64,000 nt of DNA. Source: Haliclona indistincta. Taxonomy: Eukaryota; Porifera; Demospongiae; Haplosclerida; Chalinidae. The position numbers were made by a program, and so were the translations under genes. The notes under the pieces were generated by a model. It searched no databases and had not been told where the DNA came from. It worked only from the letters and a program-made list of their open reading frames with translations. Location: contig OZ024787.1 in the NCBI GenBank assembly GCA_964017065.1, forward strand, positions 11,885,764-11,949,763. Direction: 5' to 3'. Positions 58,801 to 64,000 of this stretch are shown here, one piece after another. Numbering within the stretch: position 1 is the stretch's first letter; each line of letters starts with the position of its first letter.

Positions 58801-61800
58801 TTACAGTACGTTCCAGAGTGAGCTCCAGTATTGCCACACCCTCACAACCTACTGGTTAGTATTAATAATGCTCTTTAGTAAATACCTGTTCTCTTGAATC
58901 ATTCAATACTCTTAAGGGTGCGGATTCATGCGCACGCATGTATTTTTGGCTGATTGCTAGGGGACTGTATGTCAGAAACTACTGCTGATATTCCAAAAAA
59001 CCAAAGACCTATGTTACAATACTGGTGTAGGCTGTACACATGGCAAACTATGAGCGCTGAAAGTTCCAGACGGAAACGTGACGGGCGCGGCTAGATACAA
59101 CGCTTAGGCTAATAAAACTTTCGTTCACTCAGGCTGTAGAACTTCAGATTGTGGATACAATTATACGTACTTCAACAAGGCGAAGGCAGTAACATAGAGC
59201 TTTTTTGTGTATTGTGCTTGAAAGTGCGATTATGAGCTGCTTACCTCATGGTTTTCCTACTTATAGGGTGTTTATTAAAAAAACACTATGTTACGGTCTT
59301 TATCTGCTCGCTAATAGTCATAATTATATCCAAGTTTGGGTCTATTCTGATGGCCACAGACAGAGTTTATTGAGGAATGTATTGTTTGTGATCTTGCCTA
59401 GCTACTGTCAAGCTTGTACAAACAGTGAATATCATTTGTGGTGTTGTAACAATATCCAACTTGTACATTCCTGAATAAGTTAATGGTTGTTAGGGCCTGC
59501 ACCCTTAATAATTATTATGTATTATGTTATACCATGCCTACCCGTGGTGTATCACGAGTACACGAAGCAATAACTATTAATCCCAAGGGCGTAGCCTGAG
59601 GGATTAATGGTTATTGCTGAGTTTATTCATGATACACCACAGGTAGGCATGGTATAACTGACTTGTACCATGGCAACCACAAGCCCACTGATGTCTGTAG
59701 GTTTCTATAGGATAAATAAGGGCGGCTTGCACACTCTTTATAGTTCACTGGTGAGGTTGACTCACAACTCTCACCCCTTCTCTCTGGAAGGTAGATCATT
59801 TTGATCAGGGGGTTTCAGTACTAAAAGTTTCAGACCCGAAGTCAAAAAAGAGGGTTGGTGGGTAAAGACCAATTTGGAAAAAGTCCATTTGTTGAAAAAA
59901 TAGCACAGGCATTTTTAGGAGTTTCTGATCTATTTCAGACCAGATATGTGCATAATTTCTACATCATGTCCATTAAATCAGTTTATTTTCTGACAATATT
60001 CACCAGTAGAGTAGATTAATTGCATGGTAATGATCAATCATTGCTCATGTTGAAATACCATAGTATTAACAGTGTAGCTCAGTAAGTAATAATTGTACAT
60101 AATAAGAAATTGTATATTGTTTTGAAATCAATATGTACATATGTAAGATATCACTGAAGTAAAATGAAGGATTAAACAGAAACTTGCATACACAAAAAAC
60201 AAGCTGGCACTCAGTTAGAAGTTAGCTATACTTGCTCTACTAGCAGTGCACAAGGACACAACTGTTGTAGAACTAGAGCTGAGAACTCAAGAGTTCTTAA
60301 AGCTGGAAAGTTTGAAAAATTGAAGTCAAGAGGTAGTGGAACTATTGCAGCCTTGGGAAAGTAGCTGACCATGCAGGCATTGCATCTTGTTGCTGTCATG
60401 GCTTGCCCTGCTGCGTGGTAGTCACTGAGGGCTGCTGTTTCAAAACCACAGCCACAGTAACAGCGCTTTTTTCGGCTGCTGCACTTACATAGCCATCGTT
60501 CGCGTAGTATTCGCGATCGACACATGAATATTAAGTATGTGGTATTGCGTGAATATAATGAACACCATGAATAGTCTAACCCTGATTATGAATATCATTA
60601 TAATGATGCAAAATGACGTGGTGGGTAACGGGGCAAACTGAAAAATTGGCTTCAGGTAAGAAATTTCCGACGTTGGAACCCCCGATTTCGATGGTCTTTT
60701 TTTGCCCTGTGGGAGTCATGTGACTATGTAGGCGTGGCTCTCTGTTGCCAACTGAGTTTAGAAGGGTCATGGCGCGGCGGGTGGCGGTGGCAGAAGGAGT
60801 CGTGGCGGAGGGACTGCGGCCTTGGTGGCTGTGCCTCGGAGGAGTGCACGCCTAGCTGGTGGTAACAAGGAGGTCCATGGTACTCATGAAGAAAGTGCCT
60901 CCTCCAGGTCACCCGCGCCCAGTCTTGCTCGGAGTCGGTCTCCTAGCTGTCAGGGCTCGCCTCAAAGCCAGCGGTCTACTACTTCTCTCTCTTGTCCTTC
61001 TAAGTCGCCGCAACGTGTATCACCATGTCTATCTGAGTCTAACTCGTTGTCTCGGAAACCTCACATGAGACGTCCTCCTTTTCTTCTTCCTACTCCTACT
61101 CCTCTTGCTCCTCTATCCAACCCTCTCACTTCTACTCGAGCGGCAGTATTCTCTCACGCCTCTCTCTTTTTGTCTCTACTTCTATCTATTATTCTAATTC
61201 TTTCTCTCCATTGAAAGTTCCTGCCCTAATCGCCTTCTAACCGGCCTCTACTAAGTCCGCTTGCTCAATCTACTGTTTTCTTGTCTAGACTCTACCCTAC
61301 CTATTATTATATTATTCGTGGCTGCTGACCTCTTCTAAACCATTCACTTGTACTTGTGGCTACTGCCTGACCTCAGTCCTCTTCCTTTCATGTACCTGGC
61401 CTCATTATGCTATTCTACATTATTTTTATTTTCACTGTACTTAATTGTTATCCAATAAGCTAGATAGTGTTACTGTTAATTCTCCTTCTGTTCAATCCTT
61501 TAAATATTTACTACAGAGACATTACACCTTGCATTAGCATTTTGCTATTTGTGTTGTGTCTATAATTATTATAAAAAAAAAAATAAAAAAAAAAAATAAA
61601 AAAAAAATAAATATTCCACAGGATTTCCTGTAGAATATCCATGCAGATATTCCATAGAAAATCCTGTATTTCCGTGGTATAACTGGAATACACCACGGGC
61701 GGCGCCTTTAAAACCATGGTACACCTATAACCTATCTCATGCCAACCCAGTTTAAAAGCATTCCTTGTAACAATTCTAGGAACCAACTAGCATCTTCAGA

Positions 61801-64000
61801 TCTGTTGTTTGTTTGTAACTATTAAAGTATTATGATTTTGGTACCATCACTCATTACTATGTACATTATGAATATCATTATTATTGTTTACTGTTACACA
61901 TCAAATTTACTTGTGGTATTATAATTCCTGATATGATCTACTTATGCCGTTACAAGTAGTAATAACCTGTTGCAATACAATTGAACTAGCAACTCAACAC
62001 AGTGCTAGCTACCACATCATATTGTAAACCAGCCTTTACTAACATTATGTGCTCTAGTTACATGTATGTGTTGAGTTATAATAAAGCAGCCTCATAGTAA
62101 TTTTTCCTCTCAGATCTAGTTGATACTGATGCTACTCAAGAGGCATTTCAACATGAGGTTGGAGTGTGTGTCTCTAACCTGGTAGTGAATGGATCACCTG
62201 GTAGTGGTAAAACATGTGTAGTGAATCTATCAGTCGGTGAACCTGCTCCTGATGTCCGCAACAGCACCGGCTGTGTAGAGACTCCTGTTCGTGCCATAGC
62301 ACAAGGTACCATCTTCGCCAACGGCACAAGATTACAGAAACTACATACTGAAGAAATGCTCCACATGGTGTGTCAAGCTATGAAGCACAAGGTTGATGAG
62401 ATAAAGAGAGAGCAAGTTGATCAAAAGAAGCCGCGTCATCGTAAAGTACCCAGCTCTACTCCAGCTACACAGCAATCCGCATCCAGTACTCCATCAATGG
62501 GTGATGAGTCTACTGAAGCCACTAGTGATGACAAAGAAGAGAGCCTCCAGGTGTTTGCTAAGCTAGTTGTTGAGATATCATCTGCTGAAGCATCAACTGA
62601 GTTCCTAACAGCTCACTTGGTCTTGACTATCGACTCAGGAGGCCAGCCACACTTCATGGATGTAGCACCACTCTTTCTTCGCAACAGCTCCTTGTTTCTT
62701 ATCACTGTTAAGCTAAATGAGCGACTGGATTCGAAACCAAGATTTGATTACTTCATCAATGGACAACCAATTGAAATGAGCAACACAGAGCTCCAACCGA
62801 CCAACCTGCAGCTAATAGAGCAGCTTGCCAAGAGCATTTCATCACTTCAACTATCAACCACTCCCAGCTCAGATGGATCAGAGCATGCAAAGTTCATGAT
62901 TGTTGGCACCTTTGCTGACAAAGCTGGAGACTGCCAGGGCGAGACTGTCGCTGATAAAAACACCAAACTACGTGATCGATTGAAAGATTATGAAGCCGAA
63001 CGAATTGATGCAGGAAATGATGTCATCTTTGCTGTCAATGCAATCACTAGTGATCCAGACAAGCGTCGAGAGGCAGCTCTGAGACTACAGGACAAGATTA
63101 CCAATACTCCAGGCACCACTATCAAGACAAGAATCAAGATGAGGTGGTTTGGTCTACTACTGCACTTGCTGGATGAGGCTGAGAAGAACAAGGTCTCCAT
63201 TATCCCACTGGAGGAGGTGCTTGCTGCTGGAAGAAGTCTTCAAATGAGTAGAGATGAAACTCTACAGGCCATAGCGTTTTTCCATAAGCTAAACCTCCTC
63301 ATGTATTTCTCAACCGATAAGCTTGGTAGCATAGTGTTTATCGATGTAAAGCCTATACTAATCAATGTGTCCAATCTTATTGGCATCTCTTTTATCGATA
63401 AGAATAAGCTCGACAAGATCTTCATCCCTAACCTGCCAGCCGATGCCCAGAGATTACTGAGAGATTACGGTAGATTCTCCCGAGAGATTCTGAATTCATC
63501 GTTTCACTTCTCAGCACCACTCACCACTGATGTGTTCCTCGACTTATTAGAGCACCTTTGTGTTATTGCACGCATCGAGAGAGAAGGTCTAACAAGCTTC
63601 TTCCTCCCATGTGCCTTGCCTCATGCACCTGAAGATATCCTTCGAAAGAAGGAGCAGATCACCAGCTTGTGGATCGTGTCGCTTCAGACTGAGCGTGCTA
63701 TTGGATCGGTTGATGTTCCCATCCCAAAGAGCTATCTACCCACACTAGTTGTTCATCTACTCAACTCGTCTGATTTCAAAGCAGATCTTAAGTCTCGTCA
63801 GTATCGTAACCTCATGAGCATCCGTTATGTTCGTGGTGGGTGTGTCTATCTGATAGAGAAGAATCTTCAGCTGGAGATCTACTACCCTTGTGCTGACGAC
63901 GATGAAGAAATAAGCAAGGATTGCTCCTTCATTCGCTCAGCAATAATGAACGCTCTCGTTGAGGTTGAGAAGAAGCTTCATTTCATACCAGGCATCTTGA
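52894..64000 (+). CDS. Gene B: ankyrin-ROCO-type GTPase protein, tandem paralogue of A (runs off window)
   Basis: Exons 52894-52917, 53075-53185, 54569-54670, 55057-55155, 56464-56562, 58309-58375, 58807-58854 and 62114 to beyond 64000; phases agree with gene A. Ankyrin exons read LWDACDSGNVTRVKRLLSEG, TPLHISARRGHENVVKLLLQ, LLHDAAYEGNLDAVKVLIQH. Against A, exon 3 has two more codons (WE) and exon 6 is 42 nt shorter. Exon 8 keeps GSPGSGKT, DSGGQPHFMD and VGTFADKAGD and differs from A by scattered substitutions (e.g. VKLNERLDSKPRFDYFINGQ). No stop is visible to the window end. The Death domain lies outside the window. Likely the same signalling role as A, with ankyrin surfaces diverged most. 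Confidence 0.8.
55200..55852. mobile_element. 653-bp insertion in gene B intron 4
   Basis: CATTACCAGAAA at the left, complement of CATTGCCAGAAA at the right. Gene A has the empty site GGATCAGAGTACAAG (about 24113), which implies a duplication of only about 2 bp (AG). The interior is AT-rich without coding capacity and contains an ACAATAATTGTCCGGA palindrome near the left end. Confidence 0.7.
57096..57789. repeat. 53-bp minisatellite in gene B intron 5
   Basis: About 13 units, the same unit as 28665-29395 in gene A. Present in both paralogues, so it predates the gene duplication or is kept alike by conversion. Confidence 0.95.
58544..58696. mobile_element. 153-bp MITE, TA target
   Basis: CAGCGGTTT..AAACCGCTG ends flanked by TA on both sides, in gene B intron 6. 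TA duplication suggests Tc1/mariner-type mobilisation. Absent from gene A. Confidence 0.7.
58916..59504. mobile_element. 589-bp element with TTAA target duplication
   Basis: GGGTGCGGATTC at the left and GGCCTGCACCC at the right, flanked by TTAA at 58912-58915 and 59505-59508. TTAA targets are used by piggyBac and Kolobok elements. An 89-codon frame inside has no recognisable motif. Confidence 0.75.
59526..59658. mobile_element. Palindromic MITE
   Basis: GTTATACCATGCCTACC..GGTAGGCATGGTATAAC ends with an inner ATTAATCCC..GGGATTAAT palindrome around GGGCGTAGCC; the core is shared with 31954-32055. Similar GTGGTATAACTGGAATACAC sequence recurs near 61675. Confidence 0.7.
59806..60684 (-). mobile_element. 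hAT-like non-autonomous element in gene B intron 7
   Basis: CAGGGGGTTTCAG left end and GGAACCCCC right end; flanks ATTTTGAT (59798-59805) and ATTTCGAT (60685-60692), 7 of 8 alike. Inverse of the nested hAT copy in gene A (32825-39746); it gives the uninterrupted form of that element and the empty site of the RecQ transposon. The opposite orientation shows that the two hAT insertions are independent. Confidence 0.8.
60693..61612. other. Possible retroposed sequence with A-rich tail
   Basis: A GC-rich start (GGCGCGGCGGGTGGCGGTGG, near 60774) gives way to a C/T-rich middle and an A-rich tail of (A)nT units at 61573-61612. The plus strand has an open frame (60822-61214) starting with a basic RRSARLAGG stretch and a hydrophobic end, no known domain. 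This layout fits a truncated LINE or a SINE-like retroposon; not proven. Confidence 0.35.
62114..64000 (+). CDS. Gene B exon 8 (partial): GTPase and COR-like domains
   Basis: Entered after acceptor TCCTCTCAG, in phase with 58807-58854. Carries P-loop NGSPGSGKTC, DSGGQPHFMD, VGTFADKAGD, the COR-like RWFGLLLHLLDEAEKNKVSI and the following conserved region. It is cut by the window end before the linker and Death domain. Nucleotide similarity to 39850-41750 is very high, higher than that of the ankyrin exons, consistent with recent duplication or gene conversion. Confidence 0.85.

Noticed and set aside
59205..59474. 89-codon open frame inside the TTAA element
   Set aside because: No recognisable motif and no splice or start context; likely chance.
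60822..61214. 130-codon basic/hydrophobic protein
   Set aside because: Low-complexity Ser/Pro/Leu composition with no domain; probably part of a retroposed sequence.

Overview
The window looks like genomic DNA from an early-branching invertebrate animal, most probably a demosponge. The evidence is short spliceosomal introns (some under 60 nt), a spliced receptor tyrosine kinase, large ankyrin-GTPase-Death-domain proteins, and a dense mix of animal-type transposons (Ty3/gypsy, DIRS, hAT, Helitron/Helentron-like, foldback elements). The species call is inference; no rRNA or mitochondrial marker is present. No tRNA gene, operon or CRISPR array was seen.

Left part (1-20.5 kb) is almost all mobile DNA. 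A foldback element lies at 2.2-2.9 kb. A degenerate minus-strand gene (2997-10492) of unrecognised family is split by a young, intact Ty3/gypsy element (5336-9996; 202-bp LTRs differing at one seen position, 5-bp target duplication, tRNA-Leu-type primer site). From 10585 to 20460 a terminal-inverted-repeat element flanked by a 9-bp duplication is packed with later arrivals: a Helitron-like element, a DIRS retroelement with split direct repeats and an intron in gag, a LINE fragment, and a second 9-bp-duplication element carrying the remnant of an OTU protease.

Middle and right (21-64 kb) hold two tandem same-strand paralogues, gene A (21831-42448) and gene B (52894 to beyond the window end). 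Each encodes ankyrin repeats, a Ras-like/COR (ROCO-type) GTPase module and, in A, a C-terminal Death domain: the layout of the C-terminal part of DAPK1 without the kinase. Their introns share upstream arrays and a 53-bp minisatellite, and differ by transposon insertions, so each copy often supplies an empty site for the other. Intron 7 of gene A contains an hAT-like element into which a 5.0-kb transposon (34433-39464) has inserted. This carries a RecQ-family helicase and a convergent DUF6589-like protein, and is flanked by an 8-bp duplication; it is the most unusual system in the window.

Between A and B are two convergent signalling genes: a type I membrane receptor (43492-45085, original tail to 46759) with two copies of a novel ectodomain repeat and a tail of repeated tyrosine motifs, and a receptor tyrosine kinase on the minus strand (46917-49366). 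A Helitron-like element has landed inside the receptor tail and creates a premature stop. The kinase exon carries two 4-nt additions relative to a normal kinase reading frame. Gene A shows no visible break; the receptor, the RTK, the RecQ/DUF6589 transposon genes and the gypsy-hosting gene all show damage as written.
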